Of a DNA stretch of 64,000 bases, positions 26,151 to 35,677 are shown piece by piece. The position numbers and the translations under genes were made by a program. The notes under the pieces were generated by a model. The model ran no database searches. It worked only from the letters and a program-made list of their open reading frames with translations, and was not told where the DNA came from. Source of the DNA: Maridesulfovibrio ferrireducens (GTDB taxonomy: Bacteria; Desulfobacterota; Desulfovibrionia; Desulfovibrionales; Desulfovibrionaceae); NCBI RefSeq assembly GCF_900101105.1, contig NZ_FNGA01000005.1:124001-188000 (forward strand), given 5' to 3'. Numbering within the stretch: position 1 is the stretch's first letter; every line of letters begins with the position of its first letter.

Positions 26151-26936
26151 CTACCAACGCAAAGAGAGACAGGTCAGTCCACCGTCCATCTTTCTGAATT
26201 CCGACATATCAATATAGTCGGGACTGAACCCGTTTTTATCAAGCATTTCAGCTGAGGCAGGGAAACCTGCCGGGGCCAGCAAGCAATTACCCATATATAA
26301 GCAATTGGCGGCATATTCCTCTCCAGTGGGAACAACCAGCCTTCTATACCCTGAAAACTCATCCCGCATGGAAAAACGGTTGCTCATAATAAGGGTTTCA
26401 TCGTCCAGAGTGGATAATTCAGTCTTAAGATGCGGCATTCCGTTATCGAAGGGAACAGGAACGCATTTATAACCGAATTTACGAGCAACTTTTTCAAACT
26501 GCTCAAATCCTGCATAATTAGTACGCGAATCTATACCCACAAAAAAAGTATTCCCCATGAGAAGGATATCGCCGCCCTCCATGAGTCCGTCCCCTTCCAT
26601 CTGATAAACTTCATCAGCAATCGATGAAAGAACAGGCTTAATCCGTTCCACTTCGCCGCGCCGTGACTGCGCCCCCGGGCAAGTCAAAAAAGCCGCAACT
26701 CCGCCATCTATAGGTATCATTACAGCTGTATCTTCTACAAAAACCGAATCAGGAAAATCCTCCACGGCATCAAGAACCGTCACAGCAATCCCTTTGCTTT
26801 CGAAATATTTTATATAATCCCGGTGCTGAATATGAGTAAGCTCCATATCAGGACAGCCTAGTCCTGCCTCGGTCAAACCATGTCCCAAATTATGAGCCGG
26901 AGTTCTAACTATCGCTTTACTAAATATATTTTTCAT
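26151..26936 (-). CDS. Dimethylarginine dimethylaminohydrolase (DDAH)-type amidinotransferase-fold enzyme
   Basis: A 261-residue pentein-fold enzyme. Catalytic residues are visible: PDSVFVEDTAV (substrate-binding acid), His in NGMPHLKTEL, and the nucleophile Cys256 in GGLTCLSLRW at the C terminus. DDAH hydrolyses methylated arginine to citrulline and dimethylamine; arginine or other guanidines are possible substrates in bacteria. GGAGG precedes the ATG. It lies 78 bases downstream of hyuB and may join that operon. Confidence 0.88.
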   Translation of the reverse strand: MKNIFSKAIVRTPAHNLGHGLTEAGLGCPDMELTHIQHRDYIKYFESKGIAVTVLDAVEDFPDSVFVEDTAVMIPIDGGVAAFLTCPGAQSRRGEVERIKPVLSSIADEVYQMEGDGLMEGGDILLMGNTFFVGIDSRTNYAGFEQFEKVARKFGYKCVPVPFDNGMPHLKTELSTLDDETLIMSNRFSMRDEFSGYRRLVVPTGEEYAANCLYMGNCLLAPAGFPASAEMLDKNGFSPDYIDMSEFRKMDGGLTCLSLRW

Positions 26937-27014
26937 TCTTTTAAGGCCTCCGACAGCACAATTAACTTTAATTAATAAAAAATCTACTTAACATTACTAC
27001 TAACCCACTAAAAT

Positions 27015-28577
27015 CTACTTCCCCCAACCGCCTCCGCCCGGAGTTTCTATGCGGATAACATCGCCCTTTTTAAGCGGGGTGTGAAACTTACCGGGCTTCT
27101 CGATTTCCTTACCATCACTAATGAGAACATTGCGACCGGGCGTACCGTTTCCGCCACCTTGCAAACCGTACGGAGCATTGATTCTACGCTCGGAAAGTAC
27201 CGTTATTTCACAACTCGATAATAATTCAATCTCACGCACAAGACCGTCACCACCGGGGAACTGCCCCTTTCCGCCTGTATTTTTACGCACGCAGTAAGTC
27301 TTTACGCGAAACGGATAACTATATTCAAGAGCTTCAACGGGGGTATTAAGTGTGTTGGTCATATGTGAATGAACCGCATGCTCACCACGGCAGGACGCGG
27401 AACCGCCCATACCTCCGGCCAGTGTCTCGTAATAGGCAAAAGGTTTGCCCGTACGTTCATCCATACCGCCGATGGTCATATTGTTCATGGTTCCCTGACT
27501 GGCAGCGGGGATTCTCTGCGGAATAGCTTCTGCCAACGCGCCTAAAACAACATCCACAACCCGCTGGGAAGTTTCGACATTGCCTCCTGCGACAGCGGCA
27601 GGAAAATTTGCATCGAGGATAGAACCTTTACGAGTGATTATTTCGAGCGGCCTGAGAATACCCGCGTTGGTTGGCACGTCCCCTTCTATAAGCGAACGGA
27701 AAACATAAAGCACAGCTGAAAGCGTAATTGAGCGGACAGCATTAACGCTGCCTGTGACCTGATCACCGGAAGCTGTGAAATCAAGCTTTGCCATATCTCC
27801 CTTCACTTCTAAAATCACACTGATGGGCACATTAAAGCAATCCATGCCGTCGCCGTCCATGTAATCAGTGAATTTGTAGACACCGTCAGGAATGGATTCG
27901 ATTGTGTGCCGTGTAATTTTTTCAGCATAATCATTAAGACTTGCTGCATAAAAATCGACCGTATCAAGCCCGTACTTTGAAATAAGCTCGTTCAGCCTGC
28001 GTACACCTGTAATATTTGCCATGATTTGCGCTGAAAAATCACCCTCACGTTCATCAGGAGTGCGTACGTTGTTTAAAATTAAAGCCATCACGGATTTAAC
28101 TATTTCACCATTCTCAACAATCTTAATAGGTGGAATAATTATTCCTTCCTGATAAAGTGTAGTAGAAAGAGGCATGGACCCACTCGCCATACCACCCACA
28201 TCAGAATGATGGGCACGGTTGGCAACGTAAAAATCAGGTTTATCTGAACCGCTGAAAAAGACAGGCGCTACGAGAGTTATGTCAGGCAGATGAGTTCCGC
28301 CCTTGAACGGATCATTAAGCATAACCATGTCGCCTTCAATAAACGTGACATTATCAATGGCACTTTTAACCGAAAGAGGCATGGAACCTAAATGAACCGG
28401 AATATGAGCCGCCTGCGCGATCATATCGCCCTTGCTATCGAAGACCGCACAGGAAAGATCACGCCTTTCTTTTATATTGGGAGAAAAAGCAGTTCTTGTG
28501 AGCGTTACCCCCATTTCTTCGGAAATTGCCGCAAACCTGTTTTTAAACACCTCTAGGAGGATTGGATTCACATTCAT
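27015..28577 (-). CDS. hyuB: Hydantoinase/oxoprolinase subunit B
   Basis: A 520-residue HyuB protein with LSCAVFDSKGDMIAQAAHIPVHLGSM, a stretch strongly conserved in the family, DPFKGGTHLPDI, and a Gly-rich C terminus (RIETPGGGGWG). It pairs with HyuA to open hydantoin, oxoproline or N-methylhydantoin rings with ATP. GGGAGGT lies before the ATG, 18 bases from the hyuA stop. Confidence 0.92.
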   Translation of the reverse strand: MNVNPILLEVFKNRFAAISEEMGVTLTRTAFSPNIKERRDLSCAVFDSKGDMIAQAAHIPVHLGSMPLSVKSAIDNVTFIEGDMVMLNDPFKGGTHLPDITLVAPVFFSGSDKPDFYVANRAHHSDVGGMASGSMPLSTTLYQEGIIIPPIKIVENGEIVKSVMALILNNVRTPDEREGDFSAQIMANITGVRRLNELISKYGLDTVDFYAASLNDYAEKITRHTIESIPDGVYKFTDYMDGDGMDCFNVPISVILEVKGDMAKLDFTASGDQVTGSVNAVRSITLSAVLYVFRSLIEGDVPTNAGILRPLEIITRKGSILDANFPAAVAGGNVETSQRVVDVVLGALAEAIPQRIPAASQGTMNNMTIGGMDERTGKPFAYYETLAGGMGGSASCRGEHAVHSHMTNTLNTPVEALEYSYPFRVKTYCVRKNTGGKGQFPGGDGLVREIELLSSCEITVLSERRINAPYGLQGGGNGTPGRNVLISDGKEIEKPGKFHTPLKKGDVIRIETPGGGGWGK

Positions 28578-28595
28578 TTTAATATACCTCCCGGA

Positions 28596-30566
28596 TTACT
28601 CAATATCAAAAATTAAATTGCCGTAAGCATCAACTTCACCTTTTGCGAAAGGTGGAATAACTAAGGTGGAGCTGTATTCAATAATGATGGCAGGCCCATC
28701 AACCTTGTTACCGGGCAGAAGCTTTTCTCTATCCAGAATGCGGGTTTTCATAAGTGTAGAATCAAAAACAGTTTCGGTTGTCCCTATTACAGCATCATCC
28801 GGCATCTGCGCAGTAAGTTCAGCGGCTTCAGGAAATTCCGGTTTAGTCGGCATTCCCCTCGTTCTAAGCCTGATGTTGACTATTTCTACGGTTTTAGCAT
28901 CATTACGATAGCCGTAATTATGTTCGTGAAGCTGAGAAAATGCTTCAATCCAGTCACCGCCGAAAGGCACAATTATCTCAAAAGACTGCCCTTGATAGCG
29001 CATATCCAAAAATCGTTCGACAGTTATATCCTGCGATGCGAACCCTTCATCTTCAAGTGCCGCACGCCCCTGATCTTCAAGCGGAGCAAACAAATTTTCA
29101 AGATCATCCGCAGTGGTATTATGCTGATTACGCATAACCGTCAGCGAGTAATCCTTAATAACATCAGCCATAACCATACCCACTGCTGAAAGAATGCCCG
29201 GATTATTCGGAATAAACAACTTAGGAATCGAAAGCATCTTTGCGAGAAAAGCGCAGTGCATTCCACCCGCTCCGCCGAATGCAAACATGGTAAATTCACG
29301 AGGATCGTAACCGCGTTCAACCGAAATAACTCTGATCGCACGTTCCATGTTAGTGTTGGCGATATCGAGAATTCCTTCCGCAAGCTCAACGGGACTGAGC
29401 CCCGCCTCCGCAGCCATTCTTTCCATTGCACCATTCAGTTTATCGGTCTTAAGTGACATTTCGCCGCCTAGAAAACGGTCAGGGATAAGTCTTCCGAGAT
29501 ATAGATTGGCATCTGTAACCGTGATTTCACTGCCCTTACCATAACAGATAGGACCGGGATCAGCTCCGGCACTTTCAGGTCCGACAGTCAGCGAACCACC
29601 GGCATCAATACGGGCAATGGAACCGCCACCTGCGCCGACCGTGTGGATGTCGATCATGGGAACTTTAACAGGATAATCTTCAATCGCAGATTCAAGAGTC
29701 AAAGGCAGTTCGCCGTTTATAAGCGCAACATCAGATGAAGTGCCCCCCATATCAAAGGTAATAAGCTTATCATACCCAGCCATTTTACCTATGGCATGTG
29801 CACCGACAGCTCCCCCGGCAGGGCCGGACAAGATCGTCCTTACCGACTCATTCATAGCAGTTTCAGCGGAGATAGATCCGCCGTTACTCTGCATAATCCG
29901 TAATGAATATCCATCAAGAAAATCTTGAAGCAGCGTCAGATAACGAGTCATTTTCGGTGAAACATACGCATTGATAACAGTAGTGGATGTGCGTTCAAAT
30001 TCACGAAACTCTGCTAAAATTTCATGCGAAACTGAAACAGGAATATCAATTTCAGAAAGTAAAGAGCGCATTCTGTTCTCATGTTCTGGATTTAAATATG
30101 AAAAAAGAAGACAAATTGCGACAGATTCAACTTCTGAATCTTTGATTACTTTAAGGATATCTTGAACATTATCTTCAGAAAAAGGTTCTACTTCATTCCC
30201 ATTATGGTCAATTCTTCCTGTAATCCCGAATCTTAATTCAGGCGGAACAATGTGCGGTTTCTTACAAAATGACAGGTTATAGAGTTCCGAACGATTCTGA
30301 CGCCCTATCTGAACTATATCTTCAAACCCTTCATTACTAATAAGTGCAGTCTTAACGCCTTTGCGCTCGAGTATTGCATTTGTTGCGACAGTTGAACCGT
30401 GCACAACCTGCACGCGGCGATCACCTGCAATATATTTAAGACCATTAATTACGGATTCAGAAGGATCGTGAGGAGTTGAAAGACGCTTATGTACGCCCCA
30501 AGAATTGCCATCTTTGTAAATAAAATCTGTGAAAGTTCCGCCTGTATCAACGCCTACGATTAACAC
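28596..30566 (-). CDS. hyuA: Hydantoinase/oxoprolinase subunit A (ATPase)
   Basis: A 656-residue protein of the ASKHA-fold HyuA family: GVDTGGTFTDFIYKDG at the N terminus (phosphate loop), GSTVATNAILERKG, LSGPAGGAVGAH and FDMGGTSSDVAL. The frame is open to 30617, but GTG at 30566, with GGAGG seven bases before it, starts right at the conserved domain. It forms an operon with hyuB, perhaps for scavenging cyclic amides; the exact substrate is not readable from sequence. Confidence 0.92.
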   Translation of the reverse strand: MLIVGVDTGGTFTDFIYKDGNSWGVHKRLSTPHDPSESVINGLKYIAGDRRVQVVHGSTVATNAILERKGVKTALISNEGFEDIVQIGRQNRSELYNLSFCKKPHIVPPELRFGITGRIDHNGNEVEPFSEDNVQDILKVIKDSEVESVAICLLFSYLNPEHENRMRSLLSEIDIPVSVSHEILAEFREFERTSTTVINAYVSPKMTRYLTLLQDFLDGYSLRIMQSNGGSISAETAMNESVRTILSGPAGGAVGAHAIGKMAGYDKLITFDMGGTSSDVALINGELPLTLESAIEDYPVKVPMIDIHTVGAGGGSIARIDAGGSLTVGPESAGADPGPICYGKGSEITVTDANLYLGRLIPDRFLGGEMSLKTDKLNGAMERMAAEAGLSPVELAEGILDIANTNMERAIRVISVERGYDPREFTMFAFGGAGGMHCAFLAKMLSIPKLFIPNNPGILSAVGMVMADVIKDYSLTVMRNQHNTTADDLENLFAPLEDQGRAALEDEGFASQDITVERFLDMRYQGQSFEIIVPFGGDWIEAFSQLHEHNYGYRNDAKTVEIVNIRLRTRGMPTKPEFPEAAELTAQMPDDAVIGTTETVFDSTLMKTRILDREKLLPGNKVDGPAIIIEYSSTLVIPPFAKGEVDAYGNLIFDIE

Positions 30567-30842
30567 TCTTCTTCCTCCGGCATATGTAAAAAAAACATTA
30601 TAAACACAACCAATCATGCTTCTTATACTAATAATTCAATTAAAAGATTTGCAACTTTAACCAAACACAGACCGAATTAATATGTTTTATTTTCATACAA
30701 ATCATTGTATATACCCTCATTAATTATAAAAATACCCAAAAAAAAGACTTAATACTGCAAGCTCTCGGCAATAAATTTATTCAATAAAATAGATGGGATT
30801 CTAAAACTAATTTCCATGTAAGTTTGATGGAATACCTACCTA
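30567..30842. other. Intergenic promoter region of hyuAB
   Basis: About 275 AT-rich bases upstream of hyuA with no credible gene. TTAATTATAAAAAT-like stretches may serve as promoter elements, but I could not fix a -35/-10 pair or an operator. Confidence 0.5.
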
Positions 30843-30881
30843 AAAAAAGGTTCCCGGACAGACTGTCCGGGAACCTTTTTT
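30843..30881 (-). terminator. Strong terminator of the TIM-barrel isomerase gene
   Basis: An 18-bp stem (AAAAAAGGTTCCCGGACA and its complement) with a three-base loop has T-runs on both sides. It lies 26 bases past the stop at 30907. Confidence 0.92.
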
Positions 30882-30906
30882 GCTTTAAAAGAATCTATAA
30901 TTACTA

Positions 30907-31743
30907 CTAAAGCAATTTGGGAACTATTTTTTCCTGAAAATATTTCAGGCTGAGTTCGAAATCGTCACGATTATGAGGCTCAAGAGTCATTGACGGCAAA
31001 GGGTCCAGCTCTTTCACGCGGGAAATAATATGTTCCCAGTTCATGGTTCCATGCCCCAAGGCGAGATGCTCGTCTTTAACGCCATTATTATCATGCAGAT
31101 GCAAATGTCTGAGATATGGCGCAAAGGAATCAAACCAGAAATCAAAATCATTCTTTTCCGATCCCTTGGAAAAAGCATGCCAATGTCCTGCATCAAAACA
31201 TATACCAACATTATCGCGGTCCAGATCTTCCACAATCCTTAAAAGCGGACCGGGGTCATACTCGTAAGTATTTTCGAGACAAAGCACAGGATGATCAGGC
31301 CATGAATCACTCAACAGCCTAATACCTTCCAAACAATTTTTATAGGAAATTTCAAAAAGAGGCTCTTCAAGCCACGAAGTAAAGGAGGGATGCATGACCA
31401 TCCTTTCTGGAGAAAATATTTTTGCGAGTTCGAAAGCTCCGCATAAAGTATCAATAGATGCCTGCCTGATAGCAGAATTTAGGCTGGCTGGTTTCAAATC
31501 CAAAAAAGGAAGATGTACGGTGCACTTAAGTCCCGCATTTGCAAGCCGGTCTCCAATAGATTGCAACCAGTCTTTGCTAAGACATTCATTTCCAAAACAA
31601 TCAAGCCCAAGTTCAGGCTGAATTGATTTCTCTATAAATAAATCTAAATACTCAGGCTGATTATAGATATATATAAGAGGAAGATTAACATAACAATTTT
31701 CAGGTACAGCTTTCATATTATTACCCATATTTAACAGGTTCAC
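30907..31743 (-). CDS. Sugar phosphate isomerase/epimerase-type TIM-barrel protein
   Basis: About 278 residues of the xylose-isomerase-like/AP-endonuclease-2 superfamily: LKCTVHLPFLDLKPAS, LCLENTYEY (Glu metal ligand), VGICFDAGHWHAF (Asp/His ligands), HLHDNNG and MTLEPHN. The metal site looks complete. The substrate is unknown; sugar or inositol epimerases are common in the family. The start is uncertain: GTG at 31743, or ATG at 31728 or 31716. It lies 16 bases downstream of the Csd4-like gene and may be co-transcribed with it. Confidence 0.8.
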   Translation of the reverse strand: MNLLNMGNNMKAVPENCYVNLPLIYIYNQPEYLDLFIEKSIQPELGLDCFGNECLSKDWLQSIGDRLANAGLKCTVHLPFLDLKPASLNSAIRQASIDTLCGAFELAKIFSPERMVMHPSFTSWLEEPLFEISYKNCLEGIRLLSDSWPDHPVLCLENTYEYDPGPLLRIVEDLDRDNVGICFDAGHWHAFSKGSEKNDFDFWFDSFAPYLRHLHLHDNNGVKDEHLALGHGTMNWEHIISRVKELDPLPSMTLEPHNRDDFELSLKYFQEKIVPKLL

Positions 31744-31759
31744 ATACGGTTTTCTAAAA

Positions 31760-33502
31760 TCAATCCAATGAAGTCTGTAACAGAGATGCCCCTCTGAAGA
31801 TCATACCGCCGACAGGTTCAAATGTTGTTGAATGGCGAAGAGTTATCTTCACGTCTTTTCCTGATTCAACATCAAAAGATTCACCCCATGAAATAGGAAT
31901 ACGATCAATGAACGGCTGAATTTTATCAAGCTTTCCATTGCTCCAAGCTTCATTAAGCACATAACGATCCGCAGGAACTTCACGGACAGCGTCGCTTTCC
32001 CATTTTACAAGCATATCAGGACCATGCGTGCGGCTGAACTCAAGAGCTTTTACTATACGCGGAAAAACTGAAAGGTAAAACTCTGCCCCGCGCTTACCCG
32101 GAGTCTCTCTGGCTATCCTATAGCGAGCTCCGCCATCATCACTTTTAAGCTTGTATTTATCCATAAAATTGGAAGGTTCTATAATAATTTCATGCCCGAT
32201 ATCCTGTCCACTGTTAACCTGCGCCGAGGCAACAAACCCCTTTAAATTTAGCACTTCTTCTCTATTGCTCCCGAGAACGCCTTCAATAATGAACTGATCC
32301 CCTTCCAAAACACTAAGAACGCCTGAAGCAGACACAAAATGAGGGTCACCGTTGAGCCAGCACAAAAAAACAGGACCGTGCGGTTCCGGTGAATTTTCAT
32401 TTTGTCCGGTCCAGCGAACTTTGGTGGTTGTCATCTTACTGCCGTCAAGGCTAACTTCAAGAGCGGGAAAAGAAGACAATGCCATACGAGGTGCTGTCAA
32501 AAGATTAAGATTTGGACGATCACTTGCGTACACAGCTACAGCAGGCTCCAAAGTCAAACCAGTCATAACATCACTCTGACCGGAAGTGGAAACAGGCCCG
32601 CCCCGCACAAGATTTACACTCTTCCCAGAGAGAGGACTGCCGTTGATCATTATTTTTAGGCCGGTATTTTTTCCTTCTGCAGGAAACGAGAATTCGGGAA
32701 TTTCAACTTTTAATCCAAATTCCTCAAGTAAATAGACAGTTGCCTTCAGTTGCTGGCGAACCTTCCATTCAAGATCCATGATATCTTTGCTTACTTCGAC
32801 AGCCATGGCCGGAATTCCACGTTCAACAAGAGCATAGCAAGTCAGAGATTTCAACATCTCAGGATAATGGGTAGCTTTATCAAAAGTATCGGTATTGAAA
32901 AGTGTAAACCAATATGATTTATTGGGAATTTTGGAATTAAGACTATCAATTGCCCGCTGACACAAATCAGCAAGCGGAATATTTTTGTATACTGCCGCAT
33001 CAATGATCATTGACTGACCATAACGCTTTGGATTTCTCATCTTACTGATATATTTAGGATTATAGAAACCACTACCTTCATGTAGATGGATAAAACCATC
33101 AGCATCATTGAGCAGGAAACGGATAGCCTTGGCAAGACGATCCTCATAAAAATTATTATATTCTTTATCGAATCTTCTGTTTAGATCCACATTTATCTGA
33201 CGGGCACGGCGGAGAATTGAAGGTTCATTTGCACGCGGAATAATAATCAAGTTACCCTTGCGAAGCTTACAGCGGGTCAGCAGCTGTCCTGTGAAAAAGC
33301 CGGAAAGTTCATCCCCTTGAACTCCGCCCTGAACCATAATAGTCGGTCCGGGCTCATCTCCGAAAACCCATGTAACACGTAAGGGATACTGTGTTCCCTG
33401 AAAAAAAGTATAACTACGCACATGCTGAGCCTGTGCGGGGGACACTGCAAAAATTAGCGCAAAAAGGCTAATTAAAAATACGCGACAGAGGATATACTTC
33501 AC
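31760..33502 (-). CDS. Csd4/Pgp1-like (M99) peptidoglycan carboxypeptidase
   Basis: A 580-residue exported protein (signal peptide ends near AVSPAQAQ). The M14-like zinc site reads QGGVQGDE, that is Q-x-x-E instead of the usual H-x-x-E, followed later by HLHEGSGFY. A Gln zinc ligand with Glu and His is the known hallmark of Helicobacter Csd4 and Campylobacter Pgp1 (MEROPS M99), DL-carboxypeptidases that trim muropeptide tripeptides and set cell curvature. About 300 further residues are beta-rich, as in Csd4. The GTG start lies inside the end of the preceding gene (35-base overlap). A Csd6-like gene is two genes upstream. Confidence 0.8.
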   Translation of the reverse strand: MKYILCRVFLISLFALIFAVSPAQAQHVRSYTFFQGTQYPLRVTWVFGDEPGPTIMVQGGVQGDELSGFFTGQLLTRCKLRKGNLIIIPRANEPSILRRARQINVDLNRRFDKEYNNFYEDRLAKAIRFLLNDADGFIHLHEGSGFYNPKYISKMRNPKRYGQSMIIDAAVYKNIPLADLCQRAIDSLNSKIPNKSYWFTLFNTDTFDKATHYPEMLKSLTCYALVERGIPAMAVEVSKDIMDLEWKVRQQLKATVYLLEEFGLKVEIPEFSFPAEGKNTGLKIMINGSPLSGKSVNLVRGGPVSTSGQSDVMTGLTLEPAVAVYASDRPNLNLLTAPRMALSSFPALEVSLDGSKMTTTKVRWTGQNENSPEPHGPVFLCWLNGDPHFVSASGVLSVLEGDQFIIEGVLGSNREEVLNLKGFVASAQVNSGQDIGHEIIIEPSNFMDKYKLKSDDGGARYRIARETPGKRGAEFYLSVFPRIVKALEFSRTHGPDMLVKWESDAVREVPADRYVLNEAWSNGKLDKIQPFIDRIPISWGESFDVESGKDVKITLRHSTTFEPVGGMIFRGASLLQTSLD

Positions 33503-34172
33503 TGAATATTAACTCGTTATTAGTGGTACTTATCATCAAACGAAGGCCGTACATGTCTTTTAAAGACATCCCGGAAGGCATTGCGAATCTTGTTCTGACA
33601 ACTTTGAATCTTTGTATATGGAAAGACATATCATTAGAATTTGCCTTGATATGCTCCCCTTTGCCGTTACTCCCGATAAGCTCAACCTTTGCAGATCCGC
33701 TAAGCGAAGAGGAGGTTTGCAAATTATTCAGGTCAAAGCTCAAAGCAAGACTCCCTCCTGAATAACGGAGTTTTACATTTTCAACTCCGGCGCGCATAAG
33801 ATTTTTGTAAAAAAGTAATTTTTTTAGATCAGTAAGAGGAGCTGGTTCGACTTTTTTTTCTTCCACGGGTACGGAAGCTAAAAGAGATTGTACTTCATTG
33901 GGATCATAGGAATCTAAAATTTTATTTACATTTTCCAACCGCTCAAGCTGAACAGAAGCCTCATTAAGGGTTTTCTGTAATTCCAACTTATCCTGCCGAA
34001 GTTCCACATTTTGATTCCAAAATTTATATCCAGACCATGCCCCGACACTGGCGCACGCTGCCAATAAAACAATAAACCAAACAAAAACTCCCAGCCAGAA
34101 CGGACTGAGCCTGTACCGTTTAACGGTATCATCATCCCGCATAAAAAGAACATTGTACTTGGTATTGCCCAT
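33468..34172 (-). CDS. Membrane-anchored coiled-coil protein of the cell-shape cluster
   Basis: A 234-residue protein with a cytosolic N terminus (MGNTKYNVLFMRDDDTVKRY), one membrane span (LGVFVWFIVLLAACASVGAW), a periplasmic coiled coil (VELRQDKLELQKTLNEASVQ and on) and a beta-rich C-terminal domain. I do not know a named family. The ATG at 34172 overlaps the stop of the Csd6-like gene in TAATG, so it is translationally coupled. It may scaffold the two peptidoglycan enzymes; this is inference from position. Confidence 0.65.
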   Translation of the reverse strand: MGNTKYNVLFMRDDDTVKRYRLSPFWLGVFVWFIVLLAACASVGAWSGYKFWNQNVELRQDKLELQKTLNEASVQLERLENVNKILDSYDPNEVQSLLASVPVEEKKVEPAPLTDLKKLLFYKNLMRAGVENVKLRYSGGSLALSFDLNNLQTSSSLSGSAKVELIGSNGKGEHIKANSNDMSFHIQRFKVVRTRFAMPSGMSLKDMYGLRLMISTTNNELIFSEVYPLSRIFN

Positions 34173-35440
34173 TAGCGCCTGCTCCATTGTTCATCAACGA
34201 TGCGCCATCCACCATTCACAGGACGAATGACTAATTTCTTACTTCCAAAATCGCTATAACCTGAAACATCAGAATACGATTGCTTGAAGGCAACTTCCAA
34301 CCCATCAGGATGTTCTTTTAATCTGACTTTACTAATTTCGACAACGGAAGGCTTTCTTTCCGTCCATATGGATTTTTTGTGTTCTTTAATCGCATCAATT
34401 CCGCGTATCTTTCCCTGCCTTGCCTTAGAATCATACAAAGCAGAATAGGGAACGAGGTCAGCAGAAAGCCAGAGGGATCTCCATTTATCAAGAAATCCGA
34501 GAACACTTTTTCTTTTTGTTCCAATATATTCATCTGTAAAAGATTTGGAAGCAGGGCCATACTCCCGCCCTACAATTTTCCAAATTCCATCAATCTTCTG
34601 CCAATACAGTCTCTTAGCTGTAGAAGAAGAAAGACGGCCTGATCTATAATACTGATCAAACCAAGTGACCCAGTAATCAGGACCGGGCAGAGCTTTTAAG
34701 TTAAAAACTGAAACATCAATCCACGATGTATTGGAAAAAATTCTCTTTTTACGCTTTTTAAAATATTTGAAAGGTCTGCTTTCAGTTTTACTGAACAATT
34801 TATCTGAATAAGCTTCAAAAAAACCGTCATCTTTGTTCGACCAGTCTGCAGCCCACTTATTAACCAGAGTCTTAAGTTCCGCAGATTCTACTACCTGCGT
34901 TCCCGTAGCATTTACCCATGAGACGGTCTCGCCAATAACAACCGGAGTGCCTGAACGTATCCGAGAATCAATAAAATTTATATCTGTATTTTCAAGAGCT
35001 ACGCAACCTTGGGTATCCATTGCTACTAACTGCTTGCCCCGCCCGTGTATCCATATTCCATACCCTGTTTTTCCATTAATACGATCAATCGGATTAGGAA
35101 AATCAAGAGGAAAAGCCAAATCTCCATACAATTCAAAATCTTTTAAGCCAGTTCGCTTACCTTTAGTAAAATATACGCCCTCAGGAGTTCGCATGTCTCC
35201 TTCAACTTTTTTATCACCGGCTTTTTTCCCCGTAGCACAGTCAAAAGAAAGTTCAGCGTGCAAAGGACTTTTATGAACAAGAAGATGGAGCTTCTGAGAT
35301 TCTTTATCAACAGCAACGACCACCCCGGGAACAAGCGGAGTACTTTCCAGCACAGGCGCCCACCCCTCGGCAAGACAATAAGAGCTTAAGCTCGCACTGA
35401 ATATAATAACTATAAAGAATAATCTTAAAAAATGCATCAT
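34172..35440 (-). CDS. Csd6/Pgp2-like L,D-transpeptidase-fold peptidase with NTF2-like domains
   Basis: A 422-residue exported protein: signal peptide (MMHFLRLFFIVIIFSASLSS), then a YkuD domain with the catalytic pattern GYGIWIHGRG...MDTQGCVAL (His and Cys), then two NTF2-like repeats (LVNKWAADWSNKDDGFFEAY; FLDKWRSLWLSADLVPYSAL). This YkuD plus NTF2 layout is that of Helicobacter Csd6 and Campylobacter Pgp2, L,D-carboxypeptidases that cut tetrapeptide to tripeptide, the substrate of Csd4. Upstream in-frame codons (to 35500) precede the signal peptide and are probably untranslated. Confidence 0.8.
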   Translation of the reverse strand: MMHFLRLFFIVIIFSASLSSYCLAEGWAPVLESTPLVPGVVVAVDKESQKLHLLVHKSPLHAELSFDCATGKKAGDKKVEGDMRTPEGVYFTKGKRTGLKDFELYGDLAFPLDFPNPIDRINGKTGYGIWIHGRGKQLVAMDTQGCVALENTDINFIDSRIRSGTPVVIGETVSWVNATGTQVVESAELKTLVNKWAADWSNKDDGFFEAYSDKLFSKTESRPFKYFKKRKKRIFSNTSWIDVSVFNLKALPGPDYWVTWFDQYYRSGRLSSSTAKRLYWQKIDGIWKIVGREYGPASKSFTDEYIGTKRKSVLGFLDKWRSLWLSADLVPYSALYDSKARQGKIRGIDAIKEHKKSIWTERKPSVVEISKVRLKEHPDGLEVAFKQSYSDVSGYSDFGSKKLVIRPVNGGWRIVDEQWSRR

Positions 35441-35613
35441 ACCAAAGCCAGGACTCCATCGTTCAGAATAACCGGAGTAAAAAGCAAGCATCATCCACAC
35501 TCAACTCAAAATCATACTCACACTACTAAAAACATTGATTCACAACTTAAAGCAACTATAAATCAACACTTTTTTTGAAACACTAGCACGAAAAACTAAG
35601 ACCTGCAAAAAAG

Positions 35614-35650
35614 ATCACCCGGCTTTGCTGAAAGGTCAAAGCCGGGTGAT
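35614..35650 (-). terminator. Terminator of purB
   Basis: The perfect 14-bp stem ATCACCCGGCTTTG/CAAAGCCGGGTGAT has a T-rich run after it on the minus strand. Confidence 0.9.
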
Positions 35651-35677
35651 ATATTAATTTAAACCAACATGTTCAGG

